From contig CALKHN010000115.1 in the NCBI GenBank assembly GCA_937991535.1, positions 1-52,360 of the forward strand: 52,360 nucleotides of DNA, read 5' to 3'. This DNA comes from an uncultured Sphingobacteriales bacterium (GTDB lineage: Bacteria; Bacteroidota; Bacteroidia; Chitinophagales; Chitinophagaceae). Of this stretch, positions 37,251 to 46,200 are shown in pieces (the stretch's first letter is position 1; every line of letters begins with the position of its first letter). The notes under the pieces are model-generated. The model was not told where the DNA came from. It worked only from the letters and a program-made list of their open reading frames with translations, and did not search any database. The position numbers were made by a program, and so were the translations under genes.

Positions 37251-38006
37251 ATGGCAAAGCAAAAAGGAATAATCAAACTGGATGGTACTATCGGGGATAT
37301 TACCTTCTATAAATCACAGGACGGATACCTTGCAAGAGAGAAAGGCGGTGTTTCTGGCGACCGTATCGCCAATGATCCTAACTTTCAAAGAACCCGTGAG
37401 AACGGTGAAGAATTTGGAAGGGCTGGTAAAGCTGGCAAATTACTTCGCAATTCAATCCGGGCTATGTTGCAAAATGCTTCTGATAGTAAAATGGTGAGCC
37501 GTCTTACTCAAAAAATGGTTGAAGTAATCCAGGCAGATGCTACTAACCCACGTGGCCAAAGAAATGTAATTGATGGCGAAGCTGAATTGCTGGAAGGCTT
37601 TGAGTTTAACATCACCGGGAAACTGGGTACTACTCTTTATGCACCTTATACATCTACTATTGACAGGGTTGCAGGTACACTTGCTGTTAGCATTCCTTCA
37701 TTTGTTCCATTGAATATGATTGCAGCCCCGGGAGGTTCTACACATTTTAAAATTGTTTCCGCCGGTGCAGAGGTTGATTTTGAAAATGAAACTTTTGTTG
37801 TGGCAACAAGTGAAACTGCGGTGTTACCCTGGGATGTTACTGCAACAGCTTTGATTAACCTTTCAAATGCTGTTACTGCAAACAGTACTCACCCTTTATT
37901 TCTGGCACTTGGTATTGAGTTTTATCAGGAAGTAAATGGTCAGATGTACCCATTGAAAAACGGTGCTTACAATGCTTTGGCATTAGTTAAAGTAAGCGGT
38001 TCATAA
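37251..38006 (+). CDS. Conserved Bacteroidota protein of unknown function
   Basis: A 251-aa soluble protein without signal peptide. The N-terminus, MAKQKGIIKLDGTIGDITFYKSQDGYLAREKGGVSGDRI, is highly characteristic: I recognise the KLxGTIGxITFYKSxDGYLAREKGGV pattern from many Bacteroidota hypothetical proteins. The basic region RTRENGEEFGRAGKAGKLLRNSIR follows, and the C-terminal half looks beta-rich. It stands alone with its own terminator at 38039-38067, among mobile-element genes. It may be a structural or nucleic-acid-associated accessory protein, but I know of no established function. Confidence 0.85.
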   Translation: MAKQKGIIKLDGTIGDITFYKSQDGYLAREKGGVSGDRIANDPNFQRTRENGEEFGRAGKAGKLLRNSIRAMLQNASDSKMVSRLTQKMVEVIQADATNPRGQRNVIDGEAELLEGFEFNITGKLGTTLYAPYTSTIDRVAGTLAVSIPSFVPLNMIAAPGGSTHFKIVSAGAEVDFENETFVVATSETAVLPWDVTATALINLSNAVTANSTHPLFLALGIEFYQEVNGQMYPLKNGAYNALALVKVSGS

Positions 38007-38038
38007 GACGTAAAAATTGTTCATTCTTTCAGTCCGAT

Positions 38039-38067
38039 AAAGCCCTGCCATTCCTGGCGGGGCTTTT
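38039..38067 (+). terminator. Intrinsic terminator
   Basis: AAAGCCCTGCC (38039-38049), a 6-nt loop, GGCGGGGCTTTT (38056-38067). It lies 32 nt after the stop codon of the 251-aa gene. The following 38070-38340 holds no supported gene; a 76-codon minus-strand frame there is listed as rejected. Confidence 0.8.
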
Positions 38068-38360
38068 CATTTCAGCAAAGCCCTAAAAGGGCAATGCTGA
38101 CAGCCAACGACGGCCTGAAGGAGAGCAATGAAGATACCAGCCAGATGAGCCAATAATGAATACCCTGGAACCACGATAACGATAATGAACTGGATGCCTG
38201 CCAAGATGCTTACCGAAAACCCAAGATGGCAAAGAAGGAACTGGCCCTAAAGAAAGGCTGAAAGGACAAACTGCCAAACGGCGACTGGTGATGATACGAA
38301 GCTGCTTTTGCATAATAGTGATTTTTTATAAGCATCTCTCCAGCGAAGGCAGATAAAAAA

Positions 38361-38436
38361 ACCAAAAGGAAACGGAATAAAAGATGGCTCTGTGTTTCGG
38401 GTCTGTGTTTATGCCGTAAGCTTTTGGTTTTTTTTG
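38361..38436. ncRNA. Hairpin element A (paired with element B)
   Basis: Outer stem ACCAAAAG (38361-38368) with CTTTTGGT (38421-38428). Inner stems ACGG (38372-38375) with CCGT (38414-38417), and ATAAA (38377-38381) with TTTAT (38408-38412). T-runs flank it on both strands. Element B (38988-39060) has the same inner sequence but a different outer stem that still pairs, which is evidence for a selected structure. Minus-strand transcription would place it as an attenuator-like leader; plus-strand transcription as a terminator-like RNA. The strand is not settled. Confidence 0.5.
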
Positions 38437-38530
38437 TCAGGTCTGTGCGTTGGACTGCCGTAGCTATTTTTGCTTAATAAAAAACACGTTGGCAAAAGTG
38501 GTATTCATTCAACAGGTCGGGCAGAGTTGT

Positions 38531-38560
38531 AAAAAAGCGGCCATTGCTGACCGCTTTTCT
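38531..38560 (-). terminator. Intrinsic terminator after the DUF6876 gene
   Basis: AAAAAAGCGGCC, loop ATTGCT, GACCGCTTTT on the plus strand; on the minus strand the stem is followed by a T-run. It directly follows the stop codon at 38562. Confidence 0.75.
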
Positions 38561-38561
38561 G

Positions 38562-38912
38562 TTAGTACTCATTTGGCAACATCAAGCAGCCATCTACCAG
38601 CCAAATTGTAGCAAGGTCATAAGGAAAATCGCTAAAGGGAATATCCTGACTTGTCACGTTGTTGTGGTTTCCATCAGTGGCCAGGATTGAGAAAACATCA
38701 TCCTTTACTCTTTTTAAATCCCACACCTGAAAGCGTTCAAGGTTTACGTCTTTGTGGCATTGATGGCTAATGATTAAATCAATCAACCAGTAAGCACCGC
38801 ATTTTTCTGCTAACTCTTTCACACCATCAGTGTAAAGAATTAATGAAGGTTTGTGGCAATAGAAATTTTCTGAACCATTGCCTGAACCGAAGTAGTGATT
38901 TGCATTTTTCAT
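38562..38912 (-). CDS. DUF6876-family protein
   Basis: A 116-aa soluble protein. The segment LILYTDGVKELAEKCGAYWLIDLIISHQ is the hallmark I associate with DUF6876, a family seen on bacterial plasmids and integrative elements and of unknown function. No catalytic motif is visible. It is flanked by structured elements: element B ends 75 nt upstream of its start codon and element A lies beyond its terminator. Transcript leader control by element B is possible. Confidence 0.72.
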   Translation of the reverse strand: MKNANHYFGSGNGSENFYCHKPSLILYTDGVKELAEKCGAYWLIDLIISHQCHKDVNLERFQVWDLKRVKDDVFSILATDGNHNNVTSQDIPFSDFPYDLATIWLVDGCLMLPNEY

Positions 38913-38987
38913 TGTAATAAAATTTAATTTTTAAAAGAAAAAAGAGAAAAAAAGAAAGCAATCACATCAGGCGGCGTGGCTAAAAAA

Positions 38988-39060
38988 ACAAGGAGGAACG
39001 GAATAAATGATGGCTTTGTGCGGTGGGGCTGTGTTTATGCCGTAGTTCCTTGTTTTTTTT
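38988..39060. ncRNA. Hairpin element B (paired with element A)
   Basis: Outer stem ACAAGGA (38988-38994) with TCCTTGT (39047-39053). Inner stems ACGG (38998-39001) with CCGT (39040-39043), and ATAAA (39003-39007) with TTTAT (39034-39038). The interior sequence (GATGGCT, GTGTTTATGCCGT) matches element A, while the outer stem differs at several positions and stays paired. That compensatory change is the main support. It sits in the 5' region of the DUF6876 gene on the minus strand. Confidence 0.5.
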
Positions 39061-39199
39061 TAGAGCATGGGTCTGTGCCAGCCGACTAACTTGCTGTACT
39101 TTTTTGATTTTCTTTTAAGAACTTCTCTTGTGTAAAACTGATGCTGATTTTGGAAACGTTTCTCTGTGCGTTGGCAAAAAGGTAATAGCGCCTGCGGCA

Positions 39200-39916
39200 A
39201 AAAAGAAGCATAGCCGTGTGGCACACTTGTCCACACTGTAGCGTGGGTGGCGAGCCGCCATAAGGCACTGGAGAGAGGAACGAACGGAAGTGCCTGCGAG
39301 CACCCATGAGGGGGCAGCAGTAAAGTAGCAGCCCCTTTTCAGGGTATTGCAAAAGAAGCCGAGCTAAGGGGCTGCTACGATGCTGCCTCCATAGGAAGCC
39401 GCCGCAGTAAATTTCCCGTCAGGGTACGGAGGCGGCTGAACTATGCAAGTAAACCTTAGCGATGCTTTGCGAAATGGAGGTACGACATGAGCAATTAGCA
39501 GTCGCAAGGTGAACGCAGCCGAAATGGGTACGCAAGGCGAGCCAAATAATGGGCAGCGGGTGGACTGAACGCTACTGAAGAGAATGAATGACGTAGTGAA
39601 GCGAAATGGAACCCAGTGAGTATTGTAGGGCTTGCTTGCGAAAAGGCTTGTGTCAGCCCTGTGTATAGATTTAGGGCAGGAAATGGGCTGCCAAGCCTTG
39701 TAGCAAAGGATTAGCTGCGAACGAGGTGTAATGAAGCAGAACGAAGGAAGTAATGAACGAAGTGGCGTGAAGGACACAGTAGCTGCCGTGAGGAATGCCG
39801 TATGAGCTGCAAGGAGTGTGACAAACTGCGAAGCGTAGCGAAGCACCCGAAGGGCAATGCAGGTGCAGCAATACCATAAAAGTTTATAAACAGATTTCAT
39901 TGCTGCTGCTGCATTG
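39200..39916 (+). ncRNA. Candidate large structured non-coding RNA (about 0.7 kb)
   Basis: No credible gene lies here, but the sequence is unusually self-complementary. A 13-bp perfect stem (39325-39337 with 39366-39378) continues into a 10-bp stem (39310-39319 with 39381-39390). Others include 39397-39403/39431-39437 (7 bp), 39264-39269/39289-39294 (6 bp), 39248-39252/39256-39260 (5 bp) and 39643-39650/39692-39699 (8 bp, with 39655-39659/39685-39689 inside). A long hairpin pairs 39855-39862 with 39909-39916 and 39865-39872 with 39899-39906. Unpaired regions are A- and G-rich on the plus strand (GCGAAA, CGAA loops), so I place the RNA there. The motifs of RNase P RNA, tmRNA and SRP RNA are absent. 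Borders are approximate. Confidence 0.55.
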
Positions 39917-40021
39917 GTTTGGCACATCTGCTTGCCGAATAGGCATGAGGAACACCTTATTACCTTGCAGCGTGGGTCTGTGGAATGGGATGTTGTTATT
40001 CTTTCACACAAAAGTTCTATT

Positions 40022-40351
40022 ATGGAAAATCCTTTTGAATTAATTATTGAGAAGCTCAATAACATTGAGAACTTACTTAAAACCGTAATGAAAAATGATA
40101 ACGGTACAGTTACAATCACGGAAGTATTAAATCTGAATCAGGCTGCTGAATATGTTAGCCTGTCCAAATCCGCTATTTACAAAAAAACTTCTGAAAGAAA
40201 TATTCCGCATTTCAAACAAGGTAAGAAGCTGTATTTTAAACGTAGTGAATTAGATGAATGGTTAACACACAAACGAATTTCAACACATGCAGAAATTGAG
40301 CAACTGGCTTCCGAATATATCCGGCGGAAACCCTGGAAAGGTATGCGGTAG
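40022..40351 (+). CDS. Excisionase-family DNA-binding protein
   Basis: A 109-aa protein; the start at 40022 (MENPFELIIEKLNNIENLL) is chosen because the longer frame runs into the structured region. It has an N-terminal coiled-coil-like segment and a helix-turn-helix of the excisionase type (about 40-80; LNLNQAAEYVSLSKSAIYKKTSERNIPHFKQGKKLYFKRSELDEWL). Such proteins act in excision or as regulators of integrative elements. No integrase is in the window; it may lie beyond the right edge. Confidence 0.88.
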   Translation: MENPFELIIEKLNNIENLLKTVMKNDNGTVTITEVLNLNQAAEYVSLSKSAIYKKTSERNIPHFKQGKKLYFKRSELDEWLTHKRISTHAEIEQLASEYIRRKPWKGMR

Positions 40352-40410
40352 CCATAAGTTTTCAAACTATAAATCGGCAGCAAATCGTGTTACCTGCCAA
40401 AATTTTGAAA

Positions 40411-41502
40411 TTATATTTTACCCAGTAAACTTAGAGTCTGATGCCAATAAAATAATGGACCACCGGGTATATTTCTTCGTTTGTTGAGGAACTGGTATTC
40501 TATTGGCTTTATCATGTATTTTAAAATATCATCCCCGTCCTGCCAACGTTGAATCTCTCCTTCATATCCTGTTAAAGTCATTGCAGCCAGATAAGATGCT
40601 TTAGCAGATGCCAAGACAGCTTCATCATTACGAAATGCACCCTGATAGATATAAGATTTCAATTGTGTTAAACCTGTTGCAACATGCTTATACTCTCCAT
40701 TGGGGTCAAAGAATTTACCCAAAGAACCAATCATTAAAGAGGTATTAATAACATCATTCAATATTCTTTCAGTTGTAATATTTTGTTCTGCCCTGTATGC
40801 TATTTCCTTTTGAGCTGTTTTTTCAAACGACTGTTTGAAATGATTGAGGTTATTAACCCTGTCAAACAAAATACCGAGGTCGAATAGCTGTTTCATCACC
40901 TCCATTTGCTTTTCTGTTACTGCACCATCGGCATGTTCAACCCGAAAACGAATACCGACGGTATTGGGTGCATAAGCTGTTAGCTTATCTCCTGTAATAG
41001 AATCTGCTGAAGGTATCTGTACAGTTAATAAATTTTCATCTGTTTGAATCCATTCGTTTACAATTGGTGCTTTTACAAGCGCAGGATAGCCATGTTCTTC
41101 ATACAATACATCCAACAAAATCACTTTTTCTTTATTATCCCATTGAGAAAAGAATGTAAGCAGATAATGAGCTTTAGGTATGCCTGGTTTATAGCTTCTA
41201 AATTCATCCAATTCAAATTTTGTAAAGATTCCCTTTGTACAAATTGCCGTTAAAGTAGCCTCAACCCTTTCCCTGCTTTCAGTTGTTACAATATCTACAT
41301 CTATTGAGAATCTTTTAGGTTCAGGCAAAATTAACAACAGGCTTGTGCCGCCTTTAAATGTAAATGAAAGGTCGGTTTGAGCTAACTGTTCCACCAATGT
41401 AAGAGCATAAATAACCTTCTCCATAATAGTAGGGTCGCTTTTAGGATAAGTTTTTCTTTTCTCCTTAATCCAGTCTGGGGTATATGAGGCCGGTAAAATC
41501 AT
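40411..41502 (-). CDS. abiEii: AbiEii/AbiGii-family nucleotidyltransferase toxin
   Basis: A 363-aa protein with the nucleotidyltransferase core FKGGTSLLLI followed by RFSIDVDIV, the motif pair of the AbiEii/AbiGii toxin family (GGTSL and D-x-D). AbiEii enzymes use nucleotides to modify tRNA or related targets and block phage growth when the antitoxin is lost. It overlaps the upstream DUF6577-like gene by 4 nt (ATGA), a typical toxin-antitoxin coupling. The 5'-repeat region at 42297-42362 probably provides autoregulation. Confidence 0.9.
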   Translation of the reverse strand: MILPASYTPDWIKEKRKTYPKSDPTIMEKVIYALTLVEQLAQTDLSFTFKGGTSLLLILPEPKRFSIDVDIVTTESRERVEATLTAICTKGIFTKFELDEFRSYKPGIPKAHYLLTFFSQWDNKEKVILLDVLYEEHGYPALVKAPIVNEWIQTDENLLTVQIPSADSITGDKLTAYAPNTVGIRFRVEHADGAVTEKQMEVMKQLFDLGILFDRVNNLNHFKQSFEKTAQKEIAYRAEQNITTERILNDVINTSLMIGSLGKFFDPNGEYKHVATGLTQLKSYIYQGAFRNDEAVLASAKASYLAAMTLTGYEGEIQRWQDGDDILKYMIKPIEYQFLNKRRNIPGGPLFYWHQTLSLLGKI

Positions 41503-42251
41503 TCGCTTAGTAACTCAGTGAGTAAAGTATTTTTTGTTATAAAATCAAGCAGTTCCTGCTCTTTGGTTCTGCGTTTGGCATAAGCCAGCAACTTTGTAAT
41601 ATTTAAAGCATACTGTTTATATAGGTTGTTATAAATATGCACTAATTCACTACCCTGAAAGGGAGCAAATATTTTTCTTTCTACAAACAAGTCAACTAAT
41701 ATTTTTTCTGGTGCTGGAATGGCTATTTTTTTCTCTTTTTTTACCGGTGCTTTTGTTACCAATGTTTTTACAATGATGGATTCTGTTTGCTCATAAACGT
41801 ATCTCTCCAGCAGGTTATCATCCGGCTCGAAGAATACATTTTTGTAGTTCCCATCCTTTAGGAAATAAAATACAGATTCTGTTGCTGATGCTTCTACCTC
41901 GATCAGCAGTAAAAACCTGCCGGGCTGGTGTATCATCCACTCATTAAGCCAACGGGTACTCCACACACAATATCTGGCCGCCGGAAACTGCTTGCTTATT
42001 TTACCAGCAATATCTTTTAACCTGGGTTCTATCTGAGGATGAAACTGTGGCTTTACGGAAAGGGTATAAACGCCTTTCCTGACAGATTTCAGCAGGCTTT
42101 TTTCTTTTAGCGAATAGATTCGCCAGGTAAAGGTTGCCTCCTTTAAATCAGGCTCAAATGACTTGTAAAAGTCAAATAGCTCCTCACGGGTAATATGTGA
42201 TTGCCCGGCAAACCGTTGCTTTAACTGCTCAATAATGAAATCTTTTGGCAC
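41499..42251 (-). CDS. DUF6577-like/AbiEi-type antitoxin
   Basis: A 250-aa protein from the GTG at 42251 (VPKDFIIEQLKQRF); the frame extends to a TTG at 42335 but that part covers the operator repeats. The N-terminus looks like a winged helix (HITREELFDFYKSFEPDLKEATFTWRIYSLKEKSLLKSVRKGVYTL), expected for a DNA-binding antitoxin. I recognise it as the DUF6577-like partner of AbiEii in Bacteroidota. It should neutralise the toxin and repress the operon. The gene is upstream of abiEii and overlaps it by 4 nt. Confidence 0.82.
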   Translation of the reverse strand: MPKDFIIEQLKQRFAGQSHITREELFDFYKSFEPDLKEATFTWRIYSLKEKSLLKSVRKGVYTLSVKPQFHPQIEPRLKDIAGKISKQFPAARYCVWSTRWLNEWMIHQPGRFLLLIEVEASATESVFYFLKDGNYKNVFFEPDDNLLERYVYEQTESIIVKTLVTKAPVKKEKKIAIPAPEKILVDLFVERKIFAPFQGSELVHIYNNLYKQYALNITKLLAYAKRRTKEQELLDFITKNTLLTELLSE

Positions 42252-42296
42252 TGTTAATCCTGTTTTTTCTTTATTAGGATGTAAAGCTACAAAACA

Positions 42297-42362
42297 GAAA
42301 TCAAATAATGGACAGTTATGGACATTTACTGGCAAATATTTGAAATCAAATAACGGACAGTT
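42297..42362 (-). promoter_or_regulatory. Direct repeats, probable antitoxin operators
   Basis: GAAATCAAATAAYGGACAGTT occurs at 42297-42317 and 42342-42362, 45 bp apart, with one difference. AAATATTTGA follows each. They lie 46-110 nt upstream of the GTG start of the antitoxin gene, the expected place for autorepression as known for AbiE systems. Confidence 0.6.
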
Positions 42363-42471
42363 TAGTGATTTACAGGAAAATATTTGATTTTATACAATTG
42401 ATAATCAGTTATTTGCTAAATAAGTATTAATAAATATTGATTACTTATAGATTACCGTCCTACAATTTACT

Positions 42472-42500
42472 AAAAAGGCTGAAAATCAATTGCTTTCAGC
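42472..42500 (-). terminator. Intrinsic terminator of the defence operon
   Basis: On the minus strand GCTGAAA (42494-42500) pairs with TTTCAGC (42478-42484) and is followed by CTTTTTAG. It lies about 65 nt after the YgjP-type gene and separates the restriction operon from the AbiE-like pair. Confidence 0.65.
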
Positions 42501-42563
42501 TTGATCCATGCTTTTAACAGGGCTATCCAAAACTTTACTCTCTGCCATATTGTAGGCCCCTTT

Positions 42564-43280
42564 TTAATACCCCCACTCCCCATGACTCACCGGCAGCCTA
42601 TTCAATTCAGTTTTTAAATACCTCCAGTTGGGTATAAACTTATCCATATAAGCGATGAATCTTTCGTTGTGATGGCGTTCAAGCAGGTGAACCATTTCGT
42701 GTACAATGATGTACTCCAGGCAATACAGCGGTTTTTTGGCCAGTTCCAGGTTTAGCCAGATTCGTTTTGCTTCAATATTGCAGGAACCCCACTTGGTTTT
42801 CATTTGTTTTACCTGCCAATCATTCACAGTTACTCCCATTTTCTTTTCCCATTTCTTTACAATGGGAGGTATAAGGGATTTGAGTTGTTGCCGATACCAT
42901 TGATTCATTACCTCATGGCATTTTGTTTTTGTTGCTCCGGGCCTTACGTATAAGTCTAATGTTGTTTTATTCCTGATTACAACTTTCGGAGCAGCTTCGG
43001 TTTCAATGATATTTAATAAGTATCTTCTGCCTTCATAATAGTGGCTCTCCCTGTTTTTATATTCTCTTTCTGATAAACGGTCTTGTCCTTCAAATTTCCG
43101 CTGGTTCTTTTTTATCCACCCCAATTTAGTAACAGCAAATAAACGAACTGCATCTTCGTTTACATTCAATGGCGCAGCTATACGAACCCTCCCGGCTGGA
43201 GGATATACTCCAAGGTGAAGGTTCTTTATGTCCTTCCTCACCACTTCAATCTTAATATTATTTACAGTTATATAGCTCAT
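42564..43280 (-). CDS. YgjP-type zinc metallopeptidase (M48-like)
   Basis: A 238-aa soluble protein of normal family length. The zinc motif HEMVH (194-198) is followed by LLERHHNERF, and KTKWGSC (161-167) is typical of the YgjP family. It is the last gene of the operon, 1 nt after HsdR. YgjP-type genes are often found next to type I restriction systems; whether they process HsdR or another protein is not settled. Predicted cytoplasmic. Confidence 0.88.
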   Translation of the reverse strand: MSYITVNNIKIEVVRKDIKNLHLGVYPPAGRVRIAAPLNVNEDAVRLFAVTKLGWIKKNQRKFEGQDRLSEREYKNRESHYYEGRRYLLNIIETEAAPKVVIRNKTTLDLYVRPGATKTKCHEVMNQWYRQQLKSLIPPIVKKWEKKMGVTVNDWQVKQMKTKWGSCNIEAKRIWLNLELAKKPLYCLEYIIVHEMVHLLERHHNERFIAYMDKFIPNWRYLKTELNRLPVSHGEWGY

Positions 43281-43281
43281 C

Positions 43282-46200
43282 TTAATAATCGGGTTGATTT
43301 CTTACCAGTTCATAGATCCTGTCAATTTCGTCTGGTGTTACAATACCTTTTTCTTTTAGAATTTTCTCAATTACAAGCCTTACTTCTTTTTGTTTGATCT
43401 TATTATCTCTCCATGCATCTTTTTTAGTTGACCTGATGCCCTCGTCCATCCAAATGCACAATTCTTCGTCCTTGTCCAGATTATCATACAAAGCCTGTTT
43501 CGCTTTTGTGTTGATTGAATGAGGATAATCAGGATTGTCTTCCGGCTTTTTTACTTTACGGGAAAGATCAATAATCTTCTGCAAGTATTTTTCATATTCC
43601 TCCGTTTGCAATTTTCGTTGCTGTATCAGTTCATCTAATAACTCACTCATTTTTTCGTAGTACAATGGATTGGTTGGCCGTTCTTCGATAATTAGTTTCC
43701 GTAAATTGTTCTCGATCGTTTCTGCCATTGCTTCTTTGTTATTACGGATGCTGCCGGGCAGACTATTCAATCCTTTTTCTCCTTTCTCAACCAGCAACTC
43801 AACCAGGCTCATATCTTCAAAATTCCCCAGTACCCGGCTTTCTTCTGCACCAATATAACTGTCAATCAGGTGGCGCATGGCAGGCTCATACTTTTTCAAG
43901 TCAATATAGTCTCCGCTGTTAATCTGAATGAGTTTGCGTAAAGTTTCAAAATGCTTTACATCGGCCTGTATTTCTTTTGTTTCTTTTTCTGAATATCCGG
44001 CCTTCGGCATTTCATCTGCAATATTTGCATAAGCCCGAATCAGGGCAATGGTCAATTTATATAATGCAACTCTTCTTGGTTCAGAGTCCTTTAATAAATC
44101 TGGTTCTTGTGTATTGTCTCCACAGAAATAATGGATATGTGCAAGGTCGTCTTTGGGTTCTTCAACTGGTTCAACCAATGCTTTAATTGCTTCAAGGGCA
44201 TCTTCCAGATCTTCCTTTCCTTTTTTCAGCCGGTCTTTTAATAAGCCTTCCACATCTTTTTTCTCATAGGCATCCAAAGCACCGGAAGTATAGTCAGTAT
44301 AAGCATCTTCCAGGCTGTCAAATAAGTCCATATAGTCAATAATGTACCCATAGTCCTTGTCTTCACCATCCAAACGATTTACCCTGCACACTGCCTGAAA
44401 TAAGCCGTGATCGTGGAGTTTCTTATCAATGTATAGATAAGTGGCTGAAGGGGCATCAAAACCCGTTAGTAATTTATTGACCACAATCAGCAATTTCATT
44501 TGTGCAGGCTCATCAACAAATTTTGCCTTTACTTCAGTTTCAAACTGATCAACTTTTTTAATGGCTTCGTCATAAGGCAGGTTGAAATAGGTTGACAGCA
44601 TGTTCTGATAAATTTCAAACCGTTTTAGTTTTTCGGTGTAACCTTCACCGGATTCCTCACCTTTTATATCATTGTGATTGGGTACAAATGAAGTAACGAT
44701 AGCACAGTTTTTTAACCCGGCTTTTTGAAACAGTTCGTAATAGCGACAAGCATTGTAGATGCTATCCGATACAAGCATCGCATTTCCCCTGCCGTTTTGT
44801 AACCGGGGCTTTTTAGCCATGTCCATCATCATGTCAATTACAATTTTCTCTAACCGGCTTCGGGAACTGAATACTTTTTTCAATGTACCCCACTTCTGCT
44901 TGAGTTCGGTTTTAGCAAAATCGGTGAGGCCCTGTGTTTTTAGTTCAAACCATTCATCTATTTTGTCGTGTGAAGATATTTTCTGTTCTATATCCCTTGC
45001 TTCGTAACGTAAATCCAATACTACTTTATCTTTTACCGCTTCATCAAATTTGTATGTATGAATGTATTTACCAAAAATCTCCAGGCTGGTTTGTTTATCA
45101 CTTTTTAATAAGGGTGTTCCGGTGAAACCAATAAACATTGCTTCCGGCAGAAAAGTCTTCATTGCATCATGCAGCTTACCAGATTGTGTACGGTGGCACT
45201 CATCCACAAATACATATACTTCACCCTTTGCCCTGAAATCAGTTGGAATACTGCTTTTTAATTCATTTACAAATCCCTCCACATCTCCTTCCTCTTTGCC
45301 TTTAAATTTGTGAACCAGTGAACACATAAGCCAGGGAGAGGTATCATTGAGTTTGCTCAGTAAATCCTTGCCACTTGTAGTCCGGTATATCTTTTCCTGC
45401 ACACCATTGTACACTTTCTCTATCTGCTCGTCAAGTTCTTCCCGGTCGGTAATTATTAATACCCGGCCTTGTGGATTGTATTCCCTTATCCATTTGGTAA
45501 GCCACACCATCGTTAAACTCTTACCGCTTCCCTGTGTATGCCAGATGATGCCACCTTCTCTTTTACGAAGATGTTCCTGTGCTGCTTTCACACCAAAATA
45601 CTGGTTGTGGCGGCATAGTTTTTTAATGCCCCTGTCAAAAACAATAAAATCGTGGAGCAATTCAATGAATCGTTCTTTGTTCAGCAGTTCAATAACATTC
45701 TTGTCTAAGGGTAAACGGCACTTGGCTGCTTTATCTCTTATTGGTTTGGTGATCTTTAACAGGTGTACATCCTGCTTGTTATTTTCTTCACTTACTTCTT
45801 TCCATCTCAGGTAATACTTTTCCTTTGTTTCGATAGCGCCGTAGGCAATGCCCTCAATATCGTGTCCAGCCATTACATACTGTACGGTTGCAAAAAAACG
45901 TTTTATGAAAATCTCTTTCTGATTATCCAGATTTTGGCGGATGCCTTCGGTATTACTTACTATACTGCGTTTTAATTCTAAAACACCTAAGGCGATTCCA
46001 TTTATATACAAAACAATATCCGGCCGCTTATCATGTTTGCTTTTAATAGTTACTTCTTCGGCAATAGCAAAATCGTTCTCTAATGGATATTGCCAGTCTA
46101 TCAGGAATACGGATACTTTATTCATTCCTATCTCGGGCCTTACTGGTACACCATAGCGAAGCATGGAATACACTTCCTTGTTGATTTCGTACAAAGATTT

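Noticed and set aside
38083..38313. 76-codon minus-strand frame after element A
   Set aside because: The residues look random (Arg, Ser, Gly-rich) without motif. It may follow element A by chance; a conserved homologue would change this.
39086..39352. 88-codon minus-strand frame in the structured region
   Set aside because: Composition is Cys/Arg/Ser-rich, overlapping frames are equally open, and the region is better explained by RNA stems.
39160..39920. Group II intron, RNase P RNA, tmRNA or CRISPR array
   Set aside because: No reverse transcriptase or domain V hairpin, no RNase P or tmRNA core motifs, and no regularly spaced repeats were found.
39364..40119. 251-codon minus-strand frame
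   Set aside because: It lies antisense to the structured region and to the excisionase-like gene. Its composition is Ser/Cys/Leu-rich with no domain, as expected of a shadow of GC-rich hairpins.
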